Positions 8,026 through 17,465 of a DNA stretch of 64,000 bases are shown here, piece after piece. Both the position numbers and the translations under genes were made by a program. Within the stretch, counting starts at the first letter, position 1. Each line of letters opens with the position of its first letter. The notes under the pieces are model-generated. The model was not told the origin of the DNA, ran no database searches, and saw only the letters and a list, made by a program, of their open reading frames with translations. Source of the stretch: JAIPGX01 sp041650475 (GTDB lineage: Bacteria; Babelota; Babeliae; Babelales; UASB340); assembly GCA_041650475.1 (NCBI GenBank), contig JBAZLD010000003.1, forward strand, positions 1 to 64,000. Reading direction: 5' to 3'.

Positions 8026-9480
8026 ATGAAAAACGTAAGAACGTTTAAAAGACTTTTAGTCTTAATTTTCACAATGTTTTGTGCACAAAATGCATTTGGT
8101 GTACAATATTTTGCTGTGCCAAAAATAAACAATTCTCTAAATTTAGGCATATTGGCTCAAAGAGTAGAATCTGTCGATGTTTCAAAATTAAATGCAGCAC
8201 AACTTCCTTCCAACACGGCTAACTTAATTGCTCATATTAATAACGGCTACCGAGGTCAAAAACTTGCATCTCTTGCAGAAAAGTTATTTGAACAATTTAA
8301 TAACTTGAGAAACAAAACTCAAGAACAAAAAGATCTTGCAAGCCAACTTTTAGGTCAACTACAAAGCTTGAACATTACAACAAATAATTCTCAAATTTAT
8401 GCAAATAGCTTAATTCTTGCAACACCTATCGTTATTGTTACACCACAAGCAGCAGTTACAAACACAACACCAACTGTTGATAACGGTGCAGGACTAGAAC
8501 CTATCGATACACCACAAGAAGTTACAGTCGCACCAGCTCCTCAAGTTACAGAAATACAATCATCTGTACAAGATTCTATAAATTCTTCTTCAAGCAGCAC
8601 TTTAACAGCTCTTGAAAACCCAATAGGAGCACCTGCAACAATAGACACAAATAAAGCTAAAAAGCCAGGTTTTTTCAGAAGAATATGGGATCACATTAAT
8701 AACACCAATGGGGTAGACAATGCCGCTCAGGAAATTTATCCAGGCAGCGAAGAAGAAGAAGAATCTGATGCAATTAAAACAGCCGGCGCACCATTAGAAA
8801 ATTACAATCCAAACAATACAGAAGCTCAAGAAATTATTTCAGCTGCTTCAAATCTTTTGAACGAAACTAACAAAACAGTTGTACCAGAATTAGAAACTCC
8901 AACAGTAGGCAGTGACTCTGGTAAAACAGCATCTTCAGATATAACAACAACAAGTAATATAGAAAAAAAAGAAATTGCTAAAACATTAAAATGGTATCAA
9001 TTCTGGGCAAAACATATTGAATCACAAAAAAGAGCTCAAGAAGAAAAACAACAAAGATTGGCAATGTTACAACAACAATATGATCAAAAAAGAAATGAAC
9101 AAGAACAATTAGTACAAAACCAAGGCCAACAATCAGAACAAGCAATAAAACTTCAAGAAGAGCTTGATAAGCTTTCTGAAACAACTCGTAAGCACCAAGA
9201 AATAATTATAAAAACTGAAAAAAATTTCAGGGCTGCAACTACAGAATTAAATAAAATAGTAAGAGAACAAAAATCTTTGGAATCAGCTTTAAAGCATCCT
9301 AGATGGACAGCTTTTAAAGGTTTCACGAAGAAAATGGTTATATCAGGATTAGAATTTGGTCTTTTATTAGGATCAATGCCATTAATAAAAGAAGCTTATA
9401 ATTATTTCTCAAATTTGGATAATTTATCAATTCCATCTGATGCACAAAATTTTCACATAACAACAATTCAGCAACAATAA
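8026..9480 (+). CDS. Exported coiled-coil protein of unknown function
   Basis: About 484 residues with a signal peptide (RLLVLIFTMFCAQNAFG). Two ATG codons are adjacent (8023 and 8026); GGAGG at 8015-8019 is better spaced for 8026. The middle (about 140-320) is low-complexity and rich in Thr, Pro, Ala, Asn and Glu, including a run of glutamates. Residues about 325-425 are a Gln/Glu/Lys-rich heptad-like coiled coil. A hydrophobic segment near 435-455 (MVISGLEFGLLLGSMPL) may be a membrane anchor. It is not recognised. It could be an exported, membrane-tethered structural or host-interaction protein. Confidence 0.6.
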   Translation: MKNVRTFKRLLVLIFTMFCAQNAFGVQYFAVPKINNSLNLGILAQRVESVDVSKLNAAQLPSNTANLIAHINNGYRGQKLASLAEKLFEQFNNLRNKTQEQKDLASQLLGQLQSLNITTNNSQIYANSLILATPIVIVTPQAAVTNTTPTVDNGAGLEPIDTPQEVTVAPAPQVTEIQSSVQDSINSSSSSTLTALENPIGAPATIDTNKAKKPGFFRRIWDHINNTNGVDNAAQEIYPGSEEEEESDAIKTAGAPLENYNPNNTEAQEIISAASNLLNETNKTVVPELETPTVGSDSGKTASSDITTTSNIEKKEIAKTLKWYQFWAKHIESQKRAQEEKQQRLAMLQQQYDQKRNEQEQLVQNQGQQSEQAIKLQEELDKLSETTRKHQEIIIKTEKNFRAATTELNKIVREQKSLESALKHPRWTAFKGFTKKMVISGLEFGLLLGSMPLIKEAYNYFSNLDNLSIPSDAQNFHITTIQQQ

Positions 9481-9515
9481 TTAAACTTATATTTTTTACA
9501 TAATACATAATAAAT

Positions 9516-9545
9516 AAAAAGGCGGTCATACGTGACCGTCTTTTT
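9516..9545 (+). terminator. Terminator after the coiled-coil exported protein
   Basis: GGCGGTCA (9521-9528) pairs with TGACCGTC (9533-9540, one G-T pair), loop TACG, flanked by A5 and T5. It lies 40 bases after the stop. Confidence 0.85.
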
Positions 9546-9712
9546 ATTTGATAAAATATTATTTAGCTTTTAAATAATTTAAACAAATTATTTTATAGCT
9601 AAATAATATAATCATAACTATTGTAAAAACTTGAATTTAGAATAAAATATAAAACTTAAAATTAATAGCAAATTTGAAATTCAAATCTAAAAAAATTGTA
9701 GGCAATTAAAAA

Positions 9713-10519
9713 GTGTTTTGTTCAAAAACTAGTTTCTTAATCTTTATTTTTATTTGTTTTAATTTTTACACGACAAATATTAGTTCTACAAATAGCAATA
9801 ATTTTATTAGTAACAATAATATTAATAAAAATATTAATAAAAATAATTTTATAAAAACTAAAAATCACAGTGATTATGAGTCTATAAAACAAGAAATAGA
9901 GAAGTGTAATTTTTTACAAAATAAACTTACGCCTCAAAAAAAATTTATTTCTTACAAAATAAAAATTTTAAATAGTTTTTTACAAATTAGCGCCCCATTA
10001 ATTTTTACTGTTACTTTTTGCAAAATAATAGACTACTTTTTTATTTACAAAAAATACTCTTTTAAAAGTAAAGAAATTTTTGTAGATTATTCACGAAAAT
10101 ATTTGGATTTTTTAAAGGGTTATAAAGAAAAAGATTTATTAAACAATCAAAATAATTATATAAGCACTTTAATAAACAATTCTAATAAAAAACTAAAAGA
10201 ATTAGATAATAAAAAATTTTTGATAAATTCAAGTATATTCTCTATTACATTTTCTATATCTTATTTTTTAACTAATTTGTTTTTTAAAAAAAGAAATAAA
10301 AATTTTTATTATACTTTGTTAGAATTTCTAAAAAATTGGCAACAAAATAAAGATAAAATTCCATTATTTTTTCATGATTTATTTTCAAAATATTTAAAAG
10401 AATATTCTGAAAATAATAAAATTTCTTTAAATGCAAATCAGGCCAAAAATTTTGTTATTGATATTATTTGTCAAATAATAGATTATAAATCTTATTTAAG
10501 AAGAAAAATTTATTTGTAA
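9713..10519 (+). CDS. Hypothetical membrane protein with signal peptide
   Basis: 268 residues from a GTG start; the upstream GTAGG is a modest ribosome site. An N-terminal hydrophobic segment (FLIFIFICFNFYTTNIS) looks like a signal peptide. Two further hydrophobic stretches lie at about 85-108 (FLQISAPLIFTVTFCKIIDYFFIY) and about 165-190 (a Phe/Ile/Ser-rich helix). The rest is Lys/Asn-rich and extremely AT-biased. No family is recognised. The neighbour upstream has the same plan (signal peptide, membrane helix, unknown domain). It converges closely on fabF. Confidence 0.5.
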   Translation: MFCSKTSFLIFIFICFNFYTTNISSTNSNNFISNNNINKNINKNNFIKTKNHSDYESIKQEIEKCNFLQNKLTPQKKFISYKIKILNSFLQISAPLIFTVTFCKIIDYFFIYKKYSFKSKEIFVDYSRKYLDFLKGYKEKDLLNNQNNYISTLINNSNKKLKELDNKKFLINSSIFSITFSISYFLTNLFFKKRNKNFYYTLLEFLKNWQQNKDKIPLFFHDLFSKYLKEYSENNKISLNANQAKNFVIDIICQIIDYKSYLRRKIYL

Positions 10520-10525
10520 GCAAAT

Positions 10526-11773
10526 TTATCTATAATTTTTCAATATTACAACAGAATTGCCTCCACCAAAGCCAAAAGAATTAGACATAGCAAAATCGAT
10601 TTTTACTTGTCTTGCTACATGTGGCACATAATCAAGATCACATTCAGGATCCGGATTGTCTAAATTAATGGTAGGTGGTACAACTTGATGCTTTAATGCA
10701 AGTGCGGTATAAGAAATCTCTGTGCCTCCAGCAGCACCTAAAAGATGTCCCGTCATAGATTTTGTACTACTGACAAGGGCATGAGAAAGTCCAGATTTTT
10801 TTAAAATCTTAGTTTCAATTACATCATTCATTTTGGTTGCAGTGCCATGGGCATTAATGTACCCAATAGAATTTTTATCTATCTGGGCATCCTGCAATGC
10901 CATTTTTATAGCATTACATGCACCTGTGCCATCTGGATGCATAGCAGTAATATGAAACGCATCACAAGTTGATGCATATCCTACAATCTCAGCATAAATA
11001 TTAGCACCACGCTTGTTAGCGTGTTCAAAATTTTCCAAAATCAAAATCCCCGCCCCTTCACTCATAACAAAACCAGTACGATCTTTATCAAATGGTCGAC
11101 TAGATTTTTGCGCTTGTCCGCCATAAAGAGTAGCCAAAGATCTCATATTGCCAAATCCTGCAATAGAAAGAGGATTTATGCAACTCTCTGTACCACCAGT
11201 AAGCATAAAATCTGCATAACCATCACGAATCATTCTAAAAGAATAACCAACAGAATCTCCACTAGAAGAACATGCATTCACAATAGCACTAACACTACCC
11301 TGCAAATTCCATTCCATGCAAATCCATGCAGGAGCTAAATTACTTATAACTTTTGGAATCAAAAAGGGGGAAACTGTTTTAACACCATTTGTATGTGCTT
11401 GTATTGCAGAATCTTTAATTGAAGAAAGACCGCCGATGCCAACACCCAAACAAACACCAAACTTTTCTCTGGTTTCTGGGTATGTTGTAGAAAACCCAGC
11501 ATCTAGCATCGCTTGATGCGCAGCTAAAACTGCCAATTGAATAAATCTATCTGTTTTGCGTTGTTTTGCGGGAAGAAAAACTGAATCTAAAAAATTTTTA
11601 TCTTCTTTAACTAATCCTACAACGTTGTATTTATAATTTTGCAATTCTGGGTGTTCAAATAAAGAAAGGCCTGAGCGGCCTTCCAATAGACTATTCCAAG
11701 TAGTTTTTGTGTTATCACCGAGGGGAGTCACTAAACCAATGCCGGTAATAACAACTCTATTCTTCTCTGACAT
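10526..11773 (-). CDS. fabF: 3-oxoacyl-ACP synthase II (KAS II)
   Basis: This condensing enzyme extends acyl-ACP with malonyl-ACP in fatty-acid synthesis. The 415 residues match the usual length. The thiolase-fold catalytic residues are visible: Cys168 in VNACSSSGDS, His309 in INAHGTATKMND, Lys338 and His343 in SSTKSMTGHLLGAAGG. The glycine-rich C-terminal SNSFGFGGGN is also typical. It lies 8 bases downstream of acpP on the same strand, so the two are one operon. FabG and FabD are adjacent but on different strands, unlike the common single fab operon. Confidence 0.96.
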   Translation of the reverse strand: MSEKNRVVITGIGLVTPLGDNTKTTWNSLLEGRSGLSLFEHPELQNYKYNVVGLVKEDKNFLDSVFLPAKQRKTDRFIQLAVLAAHQAMLDAGFSTTYPETREKFGVCLGVGIGGLSSIKDSAIQAHTNGVKTVSPFLIPKVISNLAPAWICMEWNLQGSVSAIVNACSSSGDSVGYSFRMIRDGYADFMLTGGTESCINPLSIAGFGNMRSLATLYGGQAQKSSRPFDKDRTGFVMSEGAGILILENFEHANKRGANIYAEIVGYASTCDAFHITAMHPDGTGACNAIKMALQDAQIDKNSIGYINAHGTATKMNDVIETKILKKSGLSHALVSSTKSMTGHLLGAAGGTEISYTALALKHQVVPPTINLDNPDPECDLDYVPHVARQVKIDFAMSNSFGFGGGNSVVILKNYR

Positions 11774-11781
11774 AATTTTTA

Positions 11782-12030
11782 TTATTTGGTTCTTGCTTGA
11801 TGAATATGATCTATTACGTCTTTTACAATTTTAATTTTTTCAGCATCTTCATCTTTAATTTCAATGCCAAAACTTTCTTCAAATCCCATAATCATTTCAA
11901 CAATATCTAGAGAATCTGCACCCAATTCTTGAAAAGTTGCGTTAATATCAATATTCTCTTGTGGCATATTCAATTTCGAAGCAATAATCTCGACAACTTT
12001 AAATTGTGTATCTTCTTTACTAAAAGCCAT
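11782..12030 (-). CDS. acpP: Acyl carrier protein
   Basis: 82 residues, acidic, four-helix ACP pattern. The phosphopantetheine attachment site is Ser40 in GADSLDIVEM. It carries growing acyl chains for FabF, FabG and FabD. It is first in the acpP-fabF operon and divergent from fabG, with a 135-bp shared upstream region. TTGGGAG precedes the start. Confidence 0.96.
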   Translation of the reverse strand: MAFSKEDTQFKVVEIIASKLNMPQENIDINATFQELGADSLDIVEMIMGFEESFGIEIKDEDAEKIKIVKDVIDHIHQARTK

Positions 12031-12165
12031 AAAATATTATCTCCCAACAAATTTTTATTTATTTTACATTTATAAAGAAACAGTGAAGTTTTTAAGACTA
12101 TATTAATTTTTCAAAAAATTCTATAATTTTTTAAAAAATTACAAAATTAAAAAAGAAAGAATTTT

Positions 12166-12897
12166 ATGCTTCAAAAAAATATAATTGTTACAGGCGGATT
12201 ACAGGGTATTGGACGAGCAATCGTACAAAGATTTTTGGATAATAATAATAATAGCGTTTTTGTTTTTGATTATATAAATAAAGACGATCAAAAAGTTTTT
12301 GATTTACAAAACGCTGGTGCGAAATATTTTTGCGTAGATATTTCAAATATAGAATCCATAAAAAATGGCTTTGAGCAAGTTTATAATATTTTACAAAATC
12401 AAAATTTAGATATTTTAGTTAATAATGCTGGTATTACAAAAGATAATCTAGCAATAAGAATTTCTGAAAAAGATTGGGATTCAGTTTTTGCTGTTAATGC
12501 TCGAGGTACATTTTTTTGCTGTCAACAAGCTATAAAACGTATGATTAAACAAAATAAAAGTTATATAGTTAACATTAGTTCAATTGTTGCATTATCAGGA
12601 AATGCTGGACAAGCTAACTATGCAGCCAGCAAAGCTGCCGTAATTTCTATGACAAAAACTTTAGCTCAAGAATATGGTTCTAGAAATATAATGATTAATG
12701 CGATTTCTCCCGGTTTTATTCAAACTCAGATGACAGATAAATTGTCTGAAAAAATAAAAGAAAATATTTTAAATCGCATTTCTTTAAAAAGATTTGGTGA
12801 AACACAAGATATTGCAAATCTTGTTTATTTTTTAACCAGCGGTCAAGCTGATTATATAACAGGTTCTGTTATTGATATTAATGGCGGATTAATATAA
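12166..12897 (+). CDS. fabG: 3-oxoacyl-ACP reductase
   Basis: An SDR-family enzyme that reduces 3-oxoacyl-ACP with NADPH. The cofactor loop TGGLQGIGRAI is at residues 9-19, NNAG at 86-89, and the Ser139-Tyr152-Lys156 triad lies in NISS...NYAASK. 243 residues, as usual. It is transcribed alone on the plus strand between acpP-fabF and fabD. A general SDR cannot be excluded by sequence alone, but the context argues strongly for FabG. Confidence 0.92.
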   Translation: MLQKNIIVTGGLQGIGRAIVQRFLDNNNNSVFVFDYINKDDQKVFDLQNAGAKYFCVDISNIESIKNGFEQVYNILQNQNLDILVNNAGITKDNLAIRISEKDWDSVFAVNARGTFFCCQQAIKRMIKQNKSYIVNISSIVALSGNAGQANYAASKAAVISMTKTLAQEYGSRNIMINAISPGFIQTQMTDKLSEKIKENILNRISLKRFGETQDIANLVYFLTSGQADYITGSVIDINGGLI

Positions 12898-12955
12898 TTT
12901 TTTAAATTTTTATTTAAATTATTTAAAATAAATTATTCAATAATTAACCTAGCAC

Positions 12956-13987
12956 TTAAGAAATATTATTTTGTGATTTTTCTTCTATCTCAGTCTTTAC
13001 GATATCAACTGGCATTACATTTTCTTCAATTTGATCTGTTATAATTTTTTTCTCTAAAAAAGTCAAAACATCATACATCTCTTGAACATTTGATACAGCC
13101 ATAATATTTTTTTCTGGCCATTCTTTTTTTAACAAACCTGATAATTTCCCAGAAGGTCCTATTTCTAAAATAAGATCCATATCTTTGAAATGTTGCATAG
13201 ATTGCCACCAAAGAACAGGGGAACTAATTTGTTTTGATAAAGAATTTTTAACTTGATTTTTGTCAAAAACAATATCAGCATTAACGTTATTTACTAATCT
13301 TACATTAAGATCTTGAAAATCTACTTTAATTAAATAAAGATTAAAATTTTTTTCAGCTTCTCTCATTAATCTGGAGTGAAAAGCTCCCTCAACATTAAGC
13401 ATAATAGGTTTAGCTTTATGTTTTTTAACTTCAAACTTTATTGCTTCTAATTCAGGTAAAGTTCCGGAAACTACTAATTGATCTTGTGAATTATAATTAA
13501 CTATTTGAGCAACGTGCATTTCACTTTCTGGATTGTCATATTTTAAGCAAATAGTTTCTAAAATTTCTTGAGGCATACCAATAACGGCAAGCATACCCCC
13601 GCTTTGATTAGCCGTAAATTCTTGCATAAAACTTGCTCTTTTATTCAACAAATATAAAGCATCAGGAAAAGTCATACCTCCTGCAGAATAAATAGCAGTA
13701 TATTCTCCAGAACTGTGACCAGCAAATAATTCAGGCTTTATATCATATTTTTTATTCAAAACTGAAAAAATAGCCGTACTTAAAAGAAAAATGGATGTCT
13801 GCGCATTTGCAGTTTGACGAAGCTCTTTATCAGAAGCTGCAAAGCATAGCCGTACAAAATTTTGATCAAGACAATTTGACGCTTCTTCAAACAACTCTTG
13901 TACTATGCGTTCACTATCGTAGAAATCCTTCCCCATCCCCATGAACTGTGACCCTTGACCAGGGAAAATTATTCCAATCTTTTTCAT
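12956..13987 (-). CDS. fabD: Malonyl-CoA:ACP transacylase
   Basis: It transfers malonyl from CoA to ACP to feed FabF. N-terminal FPGQGSQFMGMG (8-19) and the active-site GHSSGEY with Ser92 are clear. The usual Leu after that Ser is replaced by Ser. The catalytic His lies in GAFHSRLM. At 343 residues it is about 30 longer than typical, through a C-terminal Glu/Lys/Asn-rich tail. GGAG is well placed before ATG. It converges with fabG. Confidence 0.94.
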   Translation of the reverse strand: MKKIGIIFPGQGSQFMGMGKDFYDSERIVQELFEEASNCLDQNFVRLCFAASDKELRQTANAQTSIFLLSTAIFSVLNKKYDIKPELFAGHSSGEYTAIYSAGGMTFPDALYLLNKRASFMQEFTANQSGGMLAVIGMPQEILETICLKYDNPESEMHVAQIVNYNSQDQLVVSGTLPELEAIKFEVKKHKAKPIMLNVEGAFHSRLMREAEKNFNLYLIKVDFQDLNVRLVNNVNADIVFDKNQVKNSLSKQISSPVLWWQSMQHFKDMDLILEIGPSGKLSGLLKKEWPEKNIMAVSNVQEMYDVLTFLEKKIITDQIEENVMPVDIVKTEIEEKSQNNIS

Positions 13988-14315
13988 GATAAAACTCCAT
14001 TTATTTTTTAGTATTTTTAATGCTCAATTTTAACATTTATTTCTTTTTATTTAATAACTATTAAATAACGATGAAAAATTTTAATACTATTTCGTATTTG
14101 TATTTTATTATTATAAAGTAAATACATTAAAAAACAAGCTTTTTCTTGCATTTTTTCTATTCATAAATATAAAAATATTATTTTTTTAACTTAATTTCTA
14201 TATGTAATTTATTATTATAAATCTATTGATTTTATAGGTAAAAATATGATTTAATATATTTACGTATAGTAAATTTTTATTGCATAAAATAATATCGAAA
14301 AAAGAAAGGGATTTT
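13988..14315. other. AT-rich intergenic region
   Basis: No gene is supported in this 328-base divergent region. A possible promoter for the small exported protein is TTGATT (14226-14231), 18-bp spacer, TTTAAT (14250-14255). No strong hairpin was seen. Confidence 0.45.
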
Positions 14316-14543
14316 ATGAAGAACAAAATATGGTTAATAATAATCACCCTTGTTTTTGCTGTTGGCGTAAACGCAATGGATAACACAGAAGGAATGCAAC
14401 CCACACAAAACACACAAGAAACACAAGAAGAAATGCCTTCAACTATGCCTGCTTATGAAGAAGAAAAACCTGGTGAATTACAAGCTCAGCCTATAACTAC
14501 TGAAGAACAGCCAACAGATTTAATACCATCTAATCAAAACTAA
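14316..14543 (+). CDS. Small exported Pro/Glu/Thr-rich protein
   Basis: 75 residues from the ATG at 14316, chosen because GAAAGGGA sits 8 bases upstream; a longer frame opens at a TTG at 14280 without support. The signal peptide (IWLIIITLVFAVGVNA) is followed by a short acidic, low-complexity tail rich in Gln, Thr, Glu and Pro. No domain is recognised. It has its own terminator, so it is probably a monocistronic secreted peptide. Confidence 0.6.
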   Translation: MKNKIWLIIITLVFAVGVNAMDNTEGMQPTQNTQETQEEMPSTMPAYEEEKPGELQAQPITTEEQPTDLIPSNQN

Positions 14544-14550
14544 ATAAAAT

Positions 14551-14584
14551 AAAAAAGAGCCTCAAAATTTTGAGGCTCTTTTTT
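14551..14584. terminator. Bidirectional terminator
   Basis: Perfect 17-bp palindrome: A6 then GAGCCTC then AAAA on the left, mirrored on the right. It lies between the small exported protein (+) and the YfgM-like gene (-) and serves both. Confidence 0.9.
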
Positions 14585-14595
14585 ATTTTATTTTC

Positions 14596-15339
14596 TTATT
14601 TAACAGATATAAGTTTTAAATAAATTTTGGCTCTATCGGCCCACTCAGAATGTTTTTCGGTTTTTTTCCCATATTTTAAAATCAGTTGATTCCAGTAGTT
14701 TTTAGCTTCATCAAAATTTTTAACAAACCAATAATATTGCCCTAAATAATAAAGAGCCATTGGCTGCACAGCATTTTGTGAATCTAAGGCAATATATCTC
14801 AAATTTTCCAAACCATTTTTTTCTAATTCTTTATTATCACTATCAATACCTACTAAAGCCGTTTTAACTTTATAAAAAGATTTTGCAACAGATTCTGGAG
14901 AAATTTCAACAAGTTTTTTTAGAACCTGAACAGCATTATCTATTTTACCAAGATTAATTAAAGCCTCAGCTTGATAAGCTAAAAACATCGGAGCAATCCC
15001 CGCGCTCTTATTTTTTTGATAACTAGATTCAAAATTTTGTAAAACTTTAGTCCATTTTTCTTCTTGTGAAGTAAAAAATTCAGAATCCAATTTCAAAGCT
15101 TCACTTTTCATATCAGGTGTATGAACTGGAGCTTGTAAAATTGTAATATCTTTAACCAAATCTTTTTGTGCTCGTTTTTGTAAGCCAGCTTTATAAAAAA
15201 GGTAACCGATACTTAAACCTAAAAAGGCTATAGCAAACAAAAGTAACACAAATAAATGATTTTTATACTTTAATGTAAATTCATAAAAATTTCTTACATA
15301 GTCCATTAAATAAATATTCTTTTTTTTAGAAAACTCCAC
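14596..15339 (-). CDS. YfgM-like membrane-anchored TPR protein
   Basis: 247 residues. A short cytoplasmic N-terminus is followed by one membrane helix (HLFVLLLFAIAFLGLSIGYLFY, about 28-49) and then TPR-like helices in the C-terminal two-thirds (AYQAEALINLGKIDNAVQVL; ALYYLGQYYWFVKNFDEAKNYW). This layout fits the tetratricopeptide-repeat-like family of YfgM, an accessory of the SecYEG translocon, but identity is only inferred. GAGGGAG favours the GTG at 15339 over a later ATG. It is downstream of rpmF in the same operon. Confidence 0.6.
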   Translation of the reverse strand: MEFSKKKNIYLMDYVRNFYEFTLKYKNHLFVLLLFAIAFLGLSIGYLFYKAGLQKRAQKDLVKDITILQAPVHTPDMKSEALKLDSEFFTSQEEKWTKVLQNFESSYQKNKSAGIAPMFLAYQAEALINLGKIDNAVQVLKKLVEISPESVAKSFYKVKTALVGIDSDNKELEKNGLENLRYIALDSQNAVQPMALYYLGQYYWFVKNFDEAKNYWNQLILKYGKKTEKHSEWADRAKIYLKLISVK

Positions 15340-15370
15340 AAAATTTCTCCCTCAAATTTAAATGGCTAAA

Positions 15371-15652
15371 CTATTTTTTTGATTTTTCCTGTGTATTATC
15401 TTTTTGAACACCTTCTTTTGCTTTATATTGTTTTTCTTTTTCTTGTCTTACTTGAGATCTAGAGTACATTCTATCGGTTTTTGTTCTCAAAATTTTTACA
15501 CCTTTATAATGCCCACATTCTTTACAAACTTGATGCGGTAATATTGCAGCCTGACAAGTTTGACAAACAGCAATAGATTTAACTTTAATTCCTTTATTCG
15601 CAGATCTAAGGTCACGTCTAGATTTAGACACCTTTCTTTTTGGTACTGGCAT
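15371..15652 (-). CDS. rpmF: Ribosomal protein L32
   Basis: Large-subunit ribosomal protein. The N-terminus MPVPKRKVSKSRRDLRSAN is diagnostic. A zinc-binding set Cys30/Cys33 and Cys43/Cys46 follows. It has 93 residues against about 56-65 usually; the extra C-terminal tail is Lys/Glu/Gln-rich. In many bacteria rpmF is next to fatty-acid genes, and here fabD is two genes away. Confidence 0.95.
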   Translation of the reverse strand: MPVPKRKVSKSRRDLRSANKGIKVKSIAVCQTCQAAILPHQVCKECGHYKGVKILRTKTDRMYSRSQVRQEKEKQYKAKEGVQKDNTQEKSKK

Positions 15653-15831
15653 AGTAAATTATCTCCTACTAAACAACAATTAACGTTTAAACTTGTCCAA
15701 TAAACTGTTATATATCCTAATTTTTTAGAACACTTTTGTCAAAAAGAAATAGTATTTTCTTGTAAAATAAACAAGATTTGGCAGACTATAACATATATAA
15801 AAGTATATAACAAATTATTAGGAGTATTTAA

Positions 15832-16722
15832 ATGGCAGAAATTACAATGGAATTAATAAAGGAACTACGCGAAAAAACTCAAGTTGGAATGATGGACTGC
15901 AAAAAAGCTCTACAAGAAGCCAATGGAGACATGGAAAAGGCAATAGAAATTTTAAGAAAAAAGGGAGCTGCTGTAGCCCTAAAAAGATCTGAAAAAGAAA
16001 CTTTACAAGGGACTTTGCAAGCAAAGATTGCCTCGGATTTTAAATCAGGTTCAATAGTAAAAATTAATTGTGAAACAGATTTTGCAGCCAAAACCAAAGA
16101 TATGCAAGATTTTGCAGACGAAGTTTGTGAACATATTTTAAAATGTTGTCCTCAAATTATGGAAGGTGTTGGTCAAGCTTTATTACAAGAAAAACTATCA
16201 AACAAAAATGTAACAATTTATGATAGATTAAACGATCTTGTAGCAAAAATTAGTGAATGCATAAAAGTTGAAGATTTTGTAAAATTTACAGTAGAAAAAA
16301 ATGGAATAGTTAATGCCTATATCCACCCTGGCGCAACATTGGGTGTTTTAGTTAAACTAGAAACAGATAAACCTACAGAAAAAAATATTGAAGATCTAAA
16401 AACTTTATCAAAAGACATTTGTATGCATATTGCAGTAACAAACCCTATGTCTATAAGTTCTTCAGATTTGGATCCTAAAATTGTTGAAAAAGAACTTTCA
16501 ATAATAAAAGAACAGCTTGCAACAAGTGGAAAACCTGCAAATATGATAGAAAAAATTGCACAAGGAAAAATAAGTAAATTTTATCAAGAAGTTTGCTTGT
16601 TGGATCAAAATTTTATTAAAGATGATAAAATTACAATTAAAGATCTTATTAATCAATATAATAAAAAAACAGGTTTGAATATTGTTGTTAAAAATTTTAA
16701 GAGACTTTCTATAGGTGGATAA
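15832..16722 (+). CDS. tsf: Elongation factor Ts
   Basis: Nucleotide exchange factor for EF-Tu. The N-terminal UBA-like segment ELREKTQVGMMDCKKALQEA (about 10-29) and the core motif NCETDFAAK are clear. 296 residues is normal. GGAG lies 8 bases before ATG. It is first in a tsf-pyrH-frr run. The usual partner rpsB is missing upstream and is found at 59231. Confidence 0.97.
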   Translation: MAEITMELIKELREKTQVGMMDCKKALQEANGDMEKAIEILRKKGAAVALKRSEKETLQGTLQAKIASDFKSGSIVKINCETDFAAKTKDMQDFADEVCEHILKCCPQIMEGVGQALLQEKLSNKNVTIYDRLNDLVAKISECIKVEDFVKFTVEKNGIVNAYIHPGATLGVLVKLETDKPTEKNIEDLKTLSKDICMHIAVTNPMSISSSDLDPKIVEKELSIIKEQLATSGKPANMIEKIAQGKISKFYQEVCLLDQNFIKDDKITIKDLINQYNKKTGLNIVVKNFKRLSIGG

Positions 16723-16739
16723 TAAAAATTAATAATTTT

Positions 16740-17429
16740 ATGAATAATATTTTAATAAAATTAACCGGCACAATTTTTAACCCTTCTCAAAATGTAGAAG
16801 GGTTTTTTATCGAAAAAATAATAAACCAAATAAAAGTATTAAAAAAAAATTATAACATAGGAATAGTAATAGGAGGCGGAAATATTTTTCGTGGAAATCA
16901 GCATGGCAAACAATTTAATTTATCAAAAACAACAGGTCACAGTGCGGGAATACTTGCAACAATTATAAATGGATTAATATTGCAGGATGTTTTTAAAAAA
17001 CAAAATTTAGATTCTATTATTTTAAGTGCAATTGAATGCCCTCAAATAACAAATATTATTAATCAAGAAAATATTCAAGACGCACTAAAAAAAAATAAAA
17101 TAATTATTTTTGTGGCGGGAACTGGAAACCCTTTTTTTACTACAGATACAAATGCAGTTTTACGCTGCCTACAAATCGGAGCAACAGAAGTTTTTAAATG
17201 TACAAATGTAGATGGAGTTTACAGTGATAGTCCTGATAAAACCAGTAGTATTCTTTATAAAACAATATCTTATAAAGAATACATAGAAAAAAATTTGAAA
17301 ATTATGGATTTGACTGCTATAACTTTAGCTCAAGAAAACAATATAAAAATAAGAGTCTTCAATATTTTTAAAGATGATGCATTAATTAATGCAACAAAAG
17401 ATGCAGATTTCGGAAGCAGTATTTGTTAA
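16740..17429 (+). CDS. pyrH: UMP kinase
   Basis: It phosphorylates UMP to UDP (amino-acid-kinase fold). The glycine-rich GIVIGGGNIFRG (about 42-53) and the C-terminal TNVDGVYSDSPDK block are typical. 229 residues, slightly short at the N-terminus, where ILIKLTG replaces the usual LLKLSGE. It lies 18 bases after tsf, with a weak ribosome site, suggesting coupling. Confidence 0.93.
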   Translation: MNNILIKLTGTIFNPSQNVEGFFIEKIINQIKVLKKNYNIGIVIGGGNIFRGNQHGKQFNLSKTTGHSAGILATIINGLILQDVFKKQNLDSIILSAIECPQITNIINQENIQDALKKNKIIIFVAGTGNPFFTTDTNAVLRCLQIGATEVFKCTNVDGVYSDSPDKTSSILYKTISYKEYIEKNLKIMDLTAITLAQENNIKIRVFNIFKDDALINATKDADFGSSIC

Positions 17430-17465
17430 AAAATATTTATAATTTATAAATGAAGGATAAGTATC

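Noticed and set aside
12956..12970. Third copy of the barrel-associated repeat near the fabD stop (AACCTAGC)
   Set aside because: Only eight bases match and there is no complementary arm.
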